This document shows positions 32,624 through 41,677 of a stretch of 56,357 bases of DNA, one piece after another (within the stretch, counting starts at the first letter, position 1; each line of letters starts with the position of its first letter). The DNA lies in contig NZ_VCHY01000029.1 in assembly GCF_005877885.1 (NCBI RefSeq), forward strand, positions 1 to 56,357. The letters are read 5' to 3'. Source of the stretch: Labilibacter sediminis (GTDB lineage: Bacteria > Bacteroidota > Bacteroidia > Bacteroidales > Marinilabiliaceae). A program made the position numbers and the translations under genes. The notes beneath the pieces are model-generated. The model did no database searches and was not told where the DNA came from. It was given only the letters and a program-made list of their open reading frames with translations.

Positions 32624-34498
32624 ATGGATACCCAGGTTTCCATAGATGATCAATTTCTCACTAAGGTTCACCAGGTTATCGAAGATAATATTGATAATGA
32701 GGACTTTTCAGTGGAAGATCTGGCTAATTCGGTTGGCTTAAGCCGGTCGATGTTGCACAGAAAACTGGTTAAGCTGACAGGTAAATGTGCCAGTGAGCAT
32801 ATTACCCGGAGTAGGTTGCTAAATGCGAAATCTATTTTGGAAGATAATAGTGCAACCGTATCGGAAACAGCCTATAAGGTTGGGTTTAAAAGTCCCAGCT
32901 ATTTCAATAAAGTATTTAAAAAATATTTCGATATATCACCTGGTGATGTAAAAAAAGGAATGATAACTGATCGCACAGTTGGTTTAATTGATTTGGATCC
33001 CAAAGGAACAAAGCTTGATTATTCAAAAAAACTCTTCATCAAACAAGAAATACTGATTATATTTTTCATCATATTATTTATAGGTGTTGGTACTTATATG
33101 TGGATCTCATTGTCCGAGCCTACTCAAAAATCCATAGCAGTACTTCCTTTTAAAAATCTTAGTGAGGATGTTACAAATCAATATTTCGTAGATGGCATGA
33201 TGGAGGAATTATTGATCAACCTTTCCGGCATTGAAGGATTAAAAGTTATTTCACGTACATCCTCAGAAAAATACAGAGGAAGTGATAAATCTGTACCTCA
33301 GATAGCAAAGGAACTCAGGGTTTCCCATATTATAGAAGGTAGTGTGCAAAAGAATGACAATGACGCTAAAATTTTTATACAACTTATCGATGCTCGAAAG
33401 GACCAGCATGTTTGGTCAGAGAGCTATACAAGAAAATTAGTAGAAATTTTTAATGTACAAAGTGAAGTAGCCAAACAGGTAGCTACCAAGCTGAATACTG
33501 TTCTTTCTCCTGAGGAAGCAGAAGAGATGGACAAGACACATACGCAGAATTTGGAGGCATATAACCTGTATTTAAAAGGTCGATTTTTCTGGCATCGAAG
33601 AACCGAAATGGATGTAAAAAAAAGCATTGATTATTTTAATCAAGCGCTTGTAAAAGATCCAAATTATAGTTTGGCCTATGCGGGTTTGGCAGATGCTTAT
33701 CAGATTCTTGCGTGGTGGGGGTGGTATCCCCAGGCGGAAGGTTTTATTAAAGGAAAAGAATTTGCGGAAAAAGCACTCACCATAGATGAGAGTTTATCTG
33801 AAGCTCATGCTACCTTAGGTATTATTATGATGTTTCATGATTGGGATTGGGAAAATGCAGAAAAAGAGTTGAAACTGGCTTTAGCGCTTAATCCAAATTA
33901 TGCAACGGCACATCAATATTATTCTGAGTACCTGCATATAATGGGTGAAAAATATGAGTCGAGAAAACACATAAACCGCGCCATTGAGCTTAATCCTCAT
34001 GCTATAATAATGCACTGGTTAAGTTTTTGGTATTATATAGGCCAACAAAAATTCAGTGAAGCATTCGAAGTAGCAGAACAAGTTAATGAGTTGGAAAAAG
34101 ACCGTATTCCATTAGATTGGATATATATTCCTATGTATATGCAGCAAAGCAATGACTTAAAAGTTATAGAAATATTGCAAGAACAAACATATATTCAAAA
34201 AGCCCTTGAAAATGATTCTGTTAACCTTATGGATATTTATAAAAAATCAGGTATAAAAGGAGTAATTCAATTGCGTATCAAATTAAGGTTGAAAAAAGAT
34301 GATACACCAAACAAAGGTATAGCCAAAGACTATGTATGGATTAATGAAAAGAGTGCTGCATTGGACTATCTTGAAAAAGCTTATAAAGCACGTGAGTTAA
34401 ATTTGCCTTCTATAAAATATGACCCCGATTTTAAGTCCCTCCGTAATGAACCACGTTTTCTTGAATTATTAAATAGAATGAACATGGGAGGGTATTAA
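32624..34498 (+). CDS. Membrane-tethered AraC-TolB-TPR regulator (paralog 2)
   Basis: This is 624 residues with the same order as paralog 1: AraC helix-turn-helix (~10-115, VEDLANSVGLSRSMLHRKL), one transmembrane helix (~142-164), TolB-like domain (~170-290, YFVDGMMEELLINLSGIEGLKVISRTSS) and TPRs. The DNA-binding half is nearly identical to paralogs 1 and 3, while the TolB-TPR half is clearly more divergent, so the copies likely read the same DNA site but sense different cues. The C-terminal words RFLELLNRMNMGGY match paralog 1. The gene is bracketed by ~290-bp inverted repeats, so the unit could be flipped or excised by recombination. Confidence 0.9.
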   Translation: MDTQVSIDDQFLTKVHQVIEDNIDNEDFSVEDLANSVGLSRSMLHRKLVKLTGKCASEHITRSRLLNAKSILEDNSATVSETAYKVGFKSPSYFNKVFKKYFDISPGDVKKGMITDRTVGLIDLDPKGTKLDYSKKLFIKQEILIIFFIILFIGVGTYMWISLSEPTQKSIAVLPFKNLSEDVTNQYFVDGMMEELLINLSGIEGLKVISRTSSEKYRGSDKSVPQIAKELRVSHIIEGSVQKNDNDAKIFIQLIDARKDQHVWSESYTRKLVEIFNVQSEVAKQVATKLNTVLSPEEAEEMDKTHTQNLEAYNLYLKGRFFWHRRTEMDVKKSIDYFNQALVKDPNYSLAYAGLADAYQILAWWGWYPQAEGFIKGKEFAEKALTIDESLSEAHATLGIIMMFHDWDWENAEKELKLALALNPNYATAHQYYSEYLHIMGEKYESRKHINRAIELNPHAIIMHWLSFWYYIGQQKFSEAFEVAEQVNELEKDRIPLDWIYIPMYMQQSNDLKVIEILQEQTYIQKALENDSVNLMDIYKKSGIKGVIQLRIKLRLKKDDTPNKGIAKDYVWINEKSAALDYLEKAYKARELNLPSIKYDPDFKSLRNEPRFLELLNRMNMGGY

Positions 34499-34550
34499 TG
34501 TTTATTCATTTATAATGCAAATCAATAGTTGAAATTTGTATTTATAATGT

Positions 34551-34838
34551 GCAAACCGTCTTGTTTATCTCCTGACCTTGTCTGATGAGCATAAAAACAA
34601 GGTTGTTTTATCGTGAAATTGCTTTTGTTTGAGTGCCCGACGATAGGAGGGTGCGAGTTTAAGCGATTTAGATAAAAGAACCGTAGTTTTTCATAGCGAA
34701 GCAGGCGCAGTCTTGATCTTCTTTGCTTACTTTCTTAGATCAAGCTAAGAATTATAGCGAAGCGTCAATCATGAACGCCAAAAGCATAATCTGGTGAATA
34801 AAGTAAGTCAGGGTTTTAGGGGTGAAACCCTTGATATT
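34551..34838. repeat. ~290-bp inverted repeat, right arm, flanking regulator 2
   Basis: This is the partner of 32193-32480 in opposite orientation. It fills most of the gap between regulators 2 and 3; no gene is seen in it. Confidence 0.8.
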
Positions 34839-34917
34839 TAGGAGTGTGAATAATTAAAGTTAACCCTTGATTCAAATTTATAATAGTAGTGTAATAAAAT
34901 ATGAGTGTTATATAGTA

Positions 34918-34949
34918 TTGCCATAGGCATGATCCTCATCGTACCTTTA
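34918..34949 (+). promoter_or_regulatory. Promoter with embedded palindrome, regulator gene 3
   Basis: TTG (34918-34920), palindrome TGCCATAGGCA (34919-34929) and TACCTTTA (34942-34949) repeat the layout of genes 1 and 2. Confidence 0.65.
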
Positions 34950-34987
34950 TTGCAATTAAATTTCATTGGATATTATTCCTTAATGTA

Positions 34988-36883
34988 ATGGGTACTCAAC
35001 CTTCCATAGAAGATCAATTCCTTACTAAGGTTCATCAGGTTATCAAAGATAATCTCGATAATGAGAACTTTTCAGTGGAAGATCTGGCTAATTCGGTTGG
35101 TTTAAGCCGATCGATGTTGCATAGAAAGTTGATAAAACTCACGGGTAAAAGTGCCAGTGAACATATTACCAGGAGTAGGTTGCTGAATGCGAAATCTATT
35201 TTGGAAGATAATAGTGCAACCGTATCGGAAACAGCCTATAAGGTTGGTTTTAAGAGTCCCAGTTATTTTAATAAAGTATTTAAAAAATATTTTAATGTAT
35301 CACCCGGGGATGTAAAAAAAGGAATGATAACTGATCGCACAGTTAGTTTAATTGATTCGGATCCCAAAGTAAGTAAGCTTGATTATTCAAAAAAACTCTT
35401 CGCCAAGCAAGAAATACTGATTATATCTTTCATCATATTATGCATTACAATTGGTGTATATTTATGGGTGTCATTATCCGAACCCAATCAAAAATCCATA
35501 GCGGTACTACCTTTTAAAAATCTTAGTGAGGATGTTACAAATCAATATTTCGTAGATGGCATGATGGAAGAATTATTGATCAACCTTTCCGGTATTGAAG
35601 GATTAAAAGTTATCTCACGTACTTCCTCAGAAAAATACAGAGGAAGTGATAAATCTGTATCTCAAATAGCAAAGGAGCTCAGGGTTTCCCATGTTATAGA
35701 AGGTAGTGTGCAAAAGAGTGAGAATAATGTTAAAATATTCGTTCAGCTTATTGATGCACAAAGGGATCAACATCTATGGTCTGAAAGTTTTACAAGGGAA
35801 TTTGTGGAAATTTTTAATGTACAAAGTGAAATAGCCAGGCAGGTAGCAACGGAATTAAATACCGTTCTTTCTCCGGAAGAAAAAGAAGAGATTGAAAAGA
35901 CATATACAAAAAATATGGAGGCTTATAGTCTTTACTTAAAAGGACGTTATTTTTGGCATAGAAGAACAGAACAGGATGTGAAAAAAAGCATTGAGTATTT
36001 TAATCAAGCACTAATACAAGATTCAAATTATAGTTTGGCCTATGCAGGTTTAGCAGATGCCTACCATATTCTTGCTTTTTATGGTTGGTACTCTTGGGTA
36101 GAAGGTTGGGAAAAAAGTAAAGAATATGCAAATATAGCTCTAAGCATTAATAGTAATCTCGCAGAGGCTCATGCTACTCTTGGTTGTATTGCTACCTGGT
36201 ATGATTGGAACTGGGAAAAGGCAGAGCAGGAACTAAAGATGGCTATTAAGCTCCGTCCCAGTTATGCTTCGGCTTATCAATATTATTCAGAATATCAAAG
36301 AGTGCTTGGTAATTATGAAGATGCTATAAGGCAGATTGATATTGCCATTGAGCTAAATCCAAACTCTTTAATCATGTATCATATTCGATCGCTCTATTAT
36401 TATCATACGGGAGAGTATTCAAGGGCATTAAGAGATGGCGAAAAAGTATTTGAAATTGAGAAACAAAATATATTACAGCTATGGTTAAACTTTAAAATAC
36501 ATATTAGGCAAGGAAGTGAAGTAGAGGCTGTTACTGAATTGCAAAAACTCATATATATAAAGGAACCTGATTTGAATTCGGAAAAGCTGTTAGGTAATAT
36601 TTATGCTAACAAGGGAATTGAAGGGATTGTCGAATGGGTTATTCACAGGCAGGTTACAGAAAATTATTTTAATTATTCAAATGCAGTTATTGATAATCGA
36701 TTCATAGCCGAGCTATTTTCATTAAACAACGAATGGGACTCTGTTATGGTTTATTTAAGGAGATATGTAGAGTCTGACATTGTTAGACCAGATTGGTTTA
36801 GGTATAGTGCCGATTTTAAAAAGCTTGAAAATGACCCGGGATTTATGGCGTTATTGAAAGAAATTGGTTTGGATGAATTGTAG
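34988..36883 (+). CDS. Membrane-tethered AraC-TolB-TPR regulator (paralog 3)
   Basis: This is 631 residues. AraC helix-turn-helix (~10-115), transmembrane helix (~142-164, EILIISFIILCITIGVYLWV), TolB-like domain and TPRs follow the same order as its two neighbours. The TolB half is close to paralog 2 (YFVDGMMEELLINLSGIEGLKVISRTSSEKYRG is shared), but the last ~200 residues diverge strongly from both and end FMALLKEIGLDEL, so the tip of the sensor is distinct. The next gene, a T9SS glycosidase 270 bp away on the same strand, is a plausible target. Function inferred from domains. Confidence 0.9.
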   Translation: MGTQPSIEDQFLTKVHQVIKDNLDNENFSVEDLANSVGLSRSMLHRKLIKLTGKSASEHITRSRLLNAKSILEDNSATVSETAYKVGFKSPSYFNKVFKKYFNVSPGDVKKGMITDRTVSLIDSDPKVSKLDYSKKLFAKQEILIISFIILCITIGVYLWVSLSEPNQKSIAVLPFKNLSEDVTNQYFVDGMMEELLINLSGIEGLKVISRTSSEKYRGSDKSVSQIAKELRVSHVIEGSVQKSENNVKIFVQLIDAQRDQHLWSESFTREFVEIFNVQSEIARQVATELNTVLSPEEKEEIEKTYTKNMEAYSLYLKGRYFWHRRTEQDVKKSIEYFNQALIQDSNYSLAYAGLADAYHILAFYGWYSWVEGWEKSKEYANIALSINSNLAEAHATLGCIATWYDWNWEKAEQELKMAIKLRPSYASAYQYYSEYQRVLGNYEDAIRQIDIAIELNPNSLIMYHIRSLYYYHTGEYSRALRDGEKVFEIEKQNILQLWLNFKIHIRQGSEVEAVTELQKLIYIKEPDLNSEKLLGNIYANKGIEGIVEWVIHRQVTENYFNYSNAVIDNRFIAELFSLNNEWDSVMVYLRRYVESDIVRPDWFRYSADFKKLENDPGFMALLKEIGLDEL

Positions 36884-36971
36884 TTTTTTGTCCTAAACTG
36901 CCAATATTATAATTTATTAATTTTTAAACGATAACTTTATGAGGTAGGTATAATCTGATGGTTTATCATTA

Positions 36972-37141
36972 AACCCGCATTATGTATTAGAACTTCGTCA
37001 TGAACATTGAAAGCACGATAAAACAAGGCTTTACTGAAATGAGGCATAGCATCGTTCTGGTGAGTTGAAGTGAAGAAACAAAGTGTCTTGTTTTGAAGTG
37101 ATTTCAATGTGTAATAGATTTTCTAATGCATAAAGCGGGTT
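36972..37141 (+). repeat. 170-nt nested-stem repeat, copy E
   Basis: This is an intact copy with all four stems, flanked by TTAA on both sides. It ends 12 bp before the ATG of the glycosidase gene at 37154, so in a transcript it would form the whole proximal 5' UTR. Its 3' outer arm would cover the ribosome-binding region. Confidence 0.85.
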
Positions 37142-37153
37142 AAATCCTTACAA

Positions 37154-39037
37154 ATGAAGAATAAAAGCAAAAGAATGATTAAAGTATTCAATATAGTCAT
37201 AGGATTTATGTTATTACCATTCGTGGCTATTTCCCAAACAATAGAACTCAAAAACAATTTCTTTTATATCGATGGACAAAAGTTTTTTGTGAAAGGGATA
37301 GGTTATGAGTTAGGTGCATTGCCTGGAGAGGTTCCATGGGAAAAGACATATAATCCTGATCAGATTCATTTTGATATCCAACGAATTTTAAGCGGAGGGT
37401 ATAATACTATCAGAACCTGGGCACCTTTTACCCGGCAGGAACTCGAAGTTTTAAGTCAGTACGATATTAAAATTATCATGGGGATATGGATCGATCCTCA
37501 TGGTGATTTTGCTGATGAAGCATTTGTAAATAATGCCAGGAGTATTGTCGAGAATGTGTTAAGCTATTCGAAAAATTACAATAACATCATTGCCTATTTA
37601 ATCATGAATGAACCCTTGCCTGAAACTGTGGCAGGAGCAGGCTATAACGCAACGGTTTCCCTGTGGCAGGAACTCATCGACATTATTCATATTCAACATC
37701 CCGGCCACCCGGTTAGTATTTCTAATACCAGTAACGGAACATATATCGATTCTGATATTTTTGATTTTAGCGCATATAACGCCTATATCTATAATCCTGT
37801 AACGGTGAATTACCTGCATCAATATCAGGATTTTGTGTATTACCTGGGGCAACTTAATAAGTCAGGAGGACCGCTCATTATTACCGAGTATGGCTTGTCT
37901 GTTTCTCCTTCAGGAGAGGGAAATTGGGGGTATGGAGGCAACAGTGATCAGCAGCAGGAAGAAGGTGATATCTATATGTATAAAGCCTTGGTGAATGGTG
38001 GTGCAGCCGGCTCGTGTATTTTTAATTATAGCGATGGATGGTGGAAAGCAGGAAATGAATATGTGCATGATGATGCGGCCGAAGAATGGTTTGGCTTGGT
38101 TGAATATGCAGATTTATCGGATAATGAAGGTGTGGTGCGACAAGCTTGGAATGCTATTCATGATTTTCAATCGGCCATTATAACGGAGCCGAAGTCTTCA
38201 GGGATTTATAACCCCGTAGTACCACTTGAGATATTTGCTTCAGATACTATAAAAAGGACGGAAGTAGTGCTTGATGATGAAGTCATTTATCAAATAGATT
38301 TTGAAAGTGATTACTATTTAGGAGAGTTGATTATAGATACGCAGGAAATATTGGATGTTCATTTGGTATTTAATTGTTATAATGAAGACCACAATCTGAT
38401 TAAACAAGAGAGTAAATCCATACTTATTGCACCTTCAGGTGTTTCTATGCCCACTATAGATGTAGGTATAGTAAATGATGATCCCTGGCAGGATGGTTAT
38501 GTAGAGGTAGATTATCAACTAGAGAAAAGTACAGAATTTCAGATTGGTTCTAGTATGGATTATATATTCTACCCGCATGTGGGATTTAATTATGGTGATA
38601 GTTACCAAAAAGTAGTTACCTCTGGAAATTCAATGTCGTTTGGTGCTACTCATTATTTTAATAACAGTGTTGATGTGATAACAGTTGGCGCTGCAGTGGA
38701 TATCAGCTATCAATCATTTGAAAAGAGAATCGTAAATCAACAAACGATTTCCCGAATCAATAACATACCTTCTTCTATTGGTACCGAAAAGTATAGTGTG
38801 AACGATGTTATGATTTATCCCAATCCTGCTTCAGATAATGTTTATATATCTAATGCAGGAAAGAATAGTATGAATTACAAATTGTTTGATGGTATGGGTA
38901 AGCTTGTGATGATGGGAAAAGGAGCAGTTTCAGGAACTCGAATTTCATTGACAGGTTTACCGGCAGGCATCTACTTTTTGCAGGTGACTAGTTTAAGCGA
39001 TATGCATCAAACTATGCATAAAGTAATCAAGTTATAG
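37154..39037 (+). CDS. Clan GH-A retaining glycosidase with T9SS sorting domain
   Basis: This is 627 residues with an N-terminal signal (IVIGFMLLPFVAISQ); an internal ATG at 37175 is an alternative start. Residues ~25-310 form a TIM barrel: FYIDGQKFFVKGIGYE, GYNTIRTWAPF, acid/base E153 in IMNEPL, nucleophile E245 in IITEYGLS, and FNYSDGWWKAGNE. The pattern is that of GH2/GH5-like clan GH-A enzymes; I cannot fix the family (GH5, GH17-like or GH158 are possible). An Ig-like region (~355-450) precedes a poorly defined beta domain and a Por sorting domain (YPNPASDNVYISN..GIYFLQV). Likely a secreted or surface beta-glucan-active enzyme linked to the adjacent regulators. Confidence 0.8.
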   Translation: MKNKSKRMIKVFNIVIGFMLLPFVAISQTIELKNNFFYIDGQKFFVKGIGYELGALPGEVPWEKTYNPDQIHFDIQRILSGGYNTIRTWAPFTRQELEVLSQYDIKIIMGIWIDPHGDFADEAFVNNARSIVENVLSYSKNYNNIIAYLIMNEPLPETVAGAGYNATVSLWQELIDIIHIQHPGHPVSISNTSNGTYIDSDIFDFSAYNAYIYNPVTVNYLHQYQDFVYYLGQLNKSGGPLIITEYGLSVSPSGEGNWGYGGNSDQQQEEGDIYMYKALVNGGAAGSCIFNYSDGWWKAGNEYVHDDAAEEWFGLVEYADLSDNEGVVRQAWNAIHDFQSAIITEPKSSGIYNPVVPLEIFASDTIKRTEVVLDDEVIYQIDFESDYYLGELIIDTQEILDVHLVFNCYNEDHNLIKQESKSILIAPSGVSMPTIDVGIVNDDPWQDGYVEVDYQLEKSTEFQIGSSMDYIFYPHVGFNYGDSYQKVVTSGNSMSFGATHYFNNSVDVITVGAAVDISYQSFEKRIVNQQTISRINNIPSSIGTEKYSVNDVMIYPNPASDNVYISNAGKNSMNYKLFDGMGKLVMMGKGAVSGTRISLTGLPAGIYFLQVTSLSDMHQTMHKVIKL

Positions 39038-39468
39038 CTGTATTGATATTAGTGACCGGGTAATGTTTTAGAAATGCCTGGATCTCTTTATGAGTATTTA
39101 TTCTTTTTGTGATTGTTGAGGTGGGATTATTTTTCTTTTGTTATAAATATCTACCTTCTCAGGCCTATATATGATGGGTTCGAAGTAAAACGAAAATTTC
39201 AGGGCTACCCATCTGTAGAGAGGGTAGTTAGTAAAGTTAAGCAATTTCGGATGAGTTGTGTGCTGTTTTAAATAGGGTCTCAACATTATTTTAATATACT
39301 TTTAGGTGAGGTGTTTAAAAGGTTGTGGTCAGCTGTTATTTATAGGTGTTGTTTTTGATTAAATTTTAAGAAAGCAATGTTTTGAATTTCATATATTTTG
39401 TTGCAAATTTGTTCGAATTGATAAAATAAAGCAGCTTATTGCTTAAAAAATAATTAAAAATCACCATA
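39038..39468. other. Intergenic gap before asnA
   Basis: Nothing is recognised here: no repeat family, hairpin terminator or credible reading frame. AT-rich sequence before 39469 probably holds the asnA promoter, but no exact TAnnTTTG word was found. Confidence 0.4.
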
Positions 39469-40512
39469 ATGAGTTATAAATTAAAAATACCTAAGGGCTA
39501 TTCTCCTTTATTAGATTTACAAGAAACCGAACAAGCCATTAAGTTGGTTAAGGATTTTTTTCAACTTAATTTATCATCTGAATTAAGGCTAAGAAGAATT
39601 ACTGCTCCATTGTTTGTGAAAAAAGGAACGGGAATTAATGATGATCTTAATGGTATTGAGCGTCCGGTAAGTTTTCCTATCAAAGAAATGGGTGAGGCCC
39701 AGGCTGAAATTGTGCATTCATTGGCAAAGTGGAAAAGATTAGCCTTGGCAGAATTATCTATAGAACCAGGTTATGGAATTTATACCGATATGAATGCTTT
39801 GCGTCCGGATGAGGTATTTAGTAACCTGCACTCTATTTATGTAGATCAGTGGGATTGGGAAAGAGTTGTAACTAAAGAAGAAAGAAATATTGACTTCTTA
39901 AAATATGTTGTAACCAAGTTATATAGTATTCTTAAACGAGTAGAGTACATCGTATACGAGCGTTACCCTCAAATAAAGCCTGTTTTACCTGAAGATATTA
40001 AGTTTATTCATACACAGGAGTTAGCTGAACAGTATCCGGATCTTTCGCCAAGTGAAAGAGAAACGGAAGCTGCTAAGAAGTATGGTGCTATTTTCGTGAT
40101 TGGTATTGGCGCTCAACTTCCTGAAGGTAAGAAACACGATGGCAGAGCTCCTGATTATGACGACTGGAGTACTGAAACAGGAAATGGACAAAAAGGGTTA
40201 AATGGAGATATCGTGCTGTGGAATCCTGTTCTTGAACAAGCCTTTGAAATTTCGTCGATGGGTATTCGTGTAGATAAAAAAGCTTTATTGGAGCAGTTGG
40301 CCGTTGAAGGAGAAGAAGATAGAAAAGAATTGATGTGGCATAAAATGTTGCTTGAAGATAAATTACCATTAACCGTTGGTGGTGGAATCGGGCAATCGCG
40401 TTTATGTATGTTCTATTTAAGAAAGGCACATATTGGTGAAATTCAAACCAGTATTTGGCCTGAAGAAATGATTGAAGAGTGTAAACAGGCAAATATTCCT
40501 ATTTTATTTTAG
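39469..40512 (+). CDS. asnA: Aspartate--ammonia ligase
   Basis: This is 347 residues, the usual length. AsnA makes asparagine from aspartate, ammonia and ATP in the cytosol and has a class II aminoacyl-tRNA-synthetase-like core. Diagnostic segments: PLFVKKGTGINDDLNGIERPVSF, HSLAKWKR, EPGYGIYTDMNALRPDE, HSIYVDQWDWE, GRAPDYDDW, LNGDIVLWNP and the C-terminal LPLTVGGGIGQSRLCM motif. It is a single-gene unit with its own terminator 20 bp downstream. Confidence 0.97.
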   Translation: MSYKLKIPKGYSPLLDLQETEQAIKLVKDFFQLNLSSELRLRRITAPLFVKKGTGINDDLNGIERPVSFPIKEMGEAQAEIVHSLAKWKRLALAELSIEPGYGIYTDMNALRPDEVFSNLHSIYVDQWDWERVVTKEERNIDFLKYVVTKLYSILKRVEYIVYERYPQIKPVLPEDIKFIHTQELAEQYPDLSPSERETEAAKKYGAIFVIGIGAQLPEGKKHDGRAPDYDDWSTETGNGQKGLNGDIVLWNPVLEQAFEISSMGIRVDKKALLEQLAVEGEEDRKELMWHKMLLEDKLPLTVGGGIGQSRLCMFYLRKAHIGEIQTSIWPEEMIEECKQANIPILF

Positions 40513-40531
40513 GATTGAGATATAAAAATTT

Positions 40532-40578
40532 AAACGAGGCTGTATTCAGAAATGAAGATAGCCTCGTTTTTTATTTTT
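40532..40578 (+). terminator. Rho-independent terminator of asnA
   Basis: AAACGAGGCT pairs exactly with AGCCTCGTTT around a 19-nt loop and runs into a T tract. Confidence 0.85.
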
Positions 40579-40612
40579 ATAAAGTTGGTTTTGCTCTGTT
40601 ATTTTAGAGTTG

Positions 40613-40802
40613 AACCCGTATTATGTATTAGAACTTCGTCATGAACGTTGAAATCACGACCTGCCAGCCGGCAGGCTGGTAAAACAAGGCTTTACTGAAA
40701 CGAGGCATAGCATCGTTCTGGTGAGTTGAAGTGAAGCAACAAAGTGTCTTGTTTTGAAGTGATTTCAATGTATAATAGATTTTCTAATGCATAAAGCGGG
40801 TT
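40613..40802 (+). repeat. 170-nt nested-stem repeat, copy F (with G/C-rich insert)
   Basis: This copy is about 20 nt longer than the others because of a G/C-rich insert near 40659-40679 that folds on itself (CCTGCC-AGCC-GGCAGG). The insert sits between the second and third stems. TTGA occurs on both sides (40610-40613 and 40801-40804) as a direct, not inverted, repeat. It lies between asnA and the end of nudC. Confidence 0.85.
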
Positions 40803-40806
40803 GAAG

Positions 40807-41634
40807 CTATAATTCTTTGTGAGCAAACTTTTTAATGATTTCTCCGGCAATGCTTCTTTGTGGAGGAATGGTTGGTAAATTGTCACGTGTATACCATGCT
40901 GCTTCAGCAATTTCATGTTGGTCGATATTTATGGTTTGTTTGCTATCTGCTTCAGCAATAAACCCAATCATCATTGATCCGGAGAAAGGCCAGGGCTGAC
41001 TCTTATAATAGCGGATGTTCTTAATATCAACCCCCACTTCTTCTTTAACCTCTCTTTTTACTGCATTTTCAATGGTTTCGCCAATATCCACATAACCTGC
41101 CACGAGCGAAAACATTCCATTTGTCCAGTTAGCTCCTCTCGCCAATAATATTTTATCATCACTTATGATGGCCACAATAATAGCAGGAGAGATATTGGGG
41201 TATAAAATATGCTGGCAGGATGTGCATTCAATGGCTCTTTCTGTATTGCTCAATTGGTTACGTGATCCGCATTTGCCACAATATTTATGTTGCTCATACC
41301 AATTTTTCAGATGAAGAGCTACAGCACTACACCAGTCAATTTCGGCTTGTGATTTTGTGGTTAGGGAGTTGGCTTCATGATATGCTAAGTCAGTATGATC
41401 TATAGCCTGACAATCCCAAATTAGAAAGCATCGTGTATCGTTTAGTGAAAAAAGAAAGATGCCTTCAGAATCACATTGTTTCAGATCTTTCTTTCGGGGG
41501 AATTCAAAACCTTGTTTGTTTTGCTTTAGCAACAAAGATATACCCTTAAAGTGAAAGATGTAATCGTTTTCATTTATTTGACTGCCTGCAATATATTTAT
41601 TGCTAAACTGATGTGGGTATATGTCTTGAATCAT
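40807..41634 (-). CDS. nudC: NAD(H) pyrophosphatase / NAD-RNA decapping Nudix hydrolase
   Basis: This is 275 residues. A zinc ribbon is present (C119, C122, C137, C140) followed by the Nudix domain: box G180-x5-E186-x7-R194-E195-x2-E198-E199-x-G201, and the NudC-specific SQPWPFS motif (212-218). NudC cleaves NADH to NMNH and AMP and removes NAD caps from RNA in the cytosol. The N-terminal ~100 residues form the variable NudC N-domain. The stop lies 4 bp beyond repeat copy F, which therefore occupies its 3' region. Confidence 0.95.
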   Translation of the reverse strand: MIQDIYPHQFSNKYIAGSQINENDYIFHFKGISLLLKQNKQGFEFPRKKDLKQCDSEGIFLFSLNDTRCFLIWDCQAIDHTDLAYHEANSLTTKSQAEIDWCSAVALHLKNWYEQHKYCGKCGSRNQLSNTERAIECTSCQHILYPNISPAIIVAIISDDKILLARGANWTNGMFSLVAGYVDIGETIENAVKREVKEEVGVDIKNIRYYKSQPWPFSGSMMIGFIAEADSKQTINIDQHEIAEAAWYTRDNLPTIPPQRSIAGEIIKKFAHKEL

Positions 41635-41677
41635 AGAGTGTGCTGGGTTTAGGTGGGGAACCTGACTTTTGTAAAGC

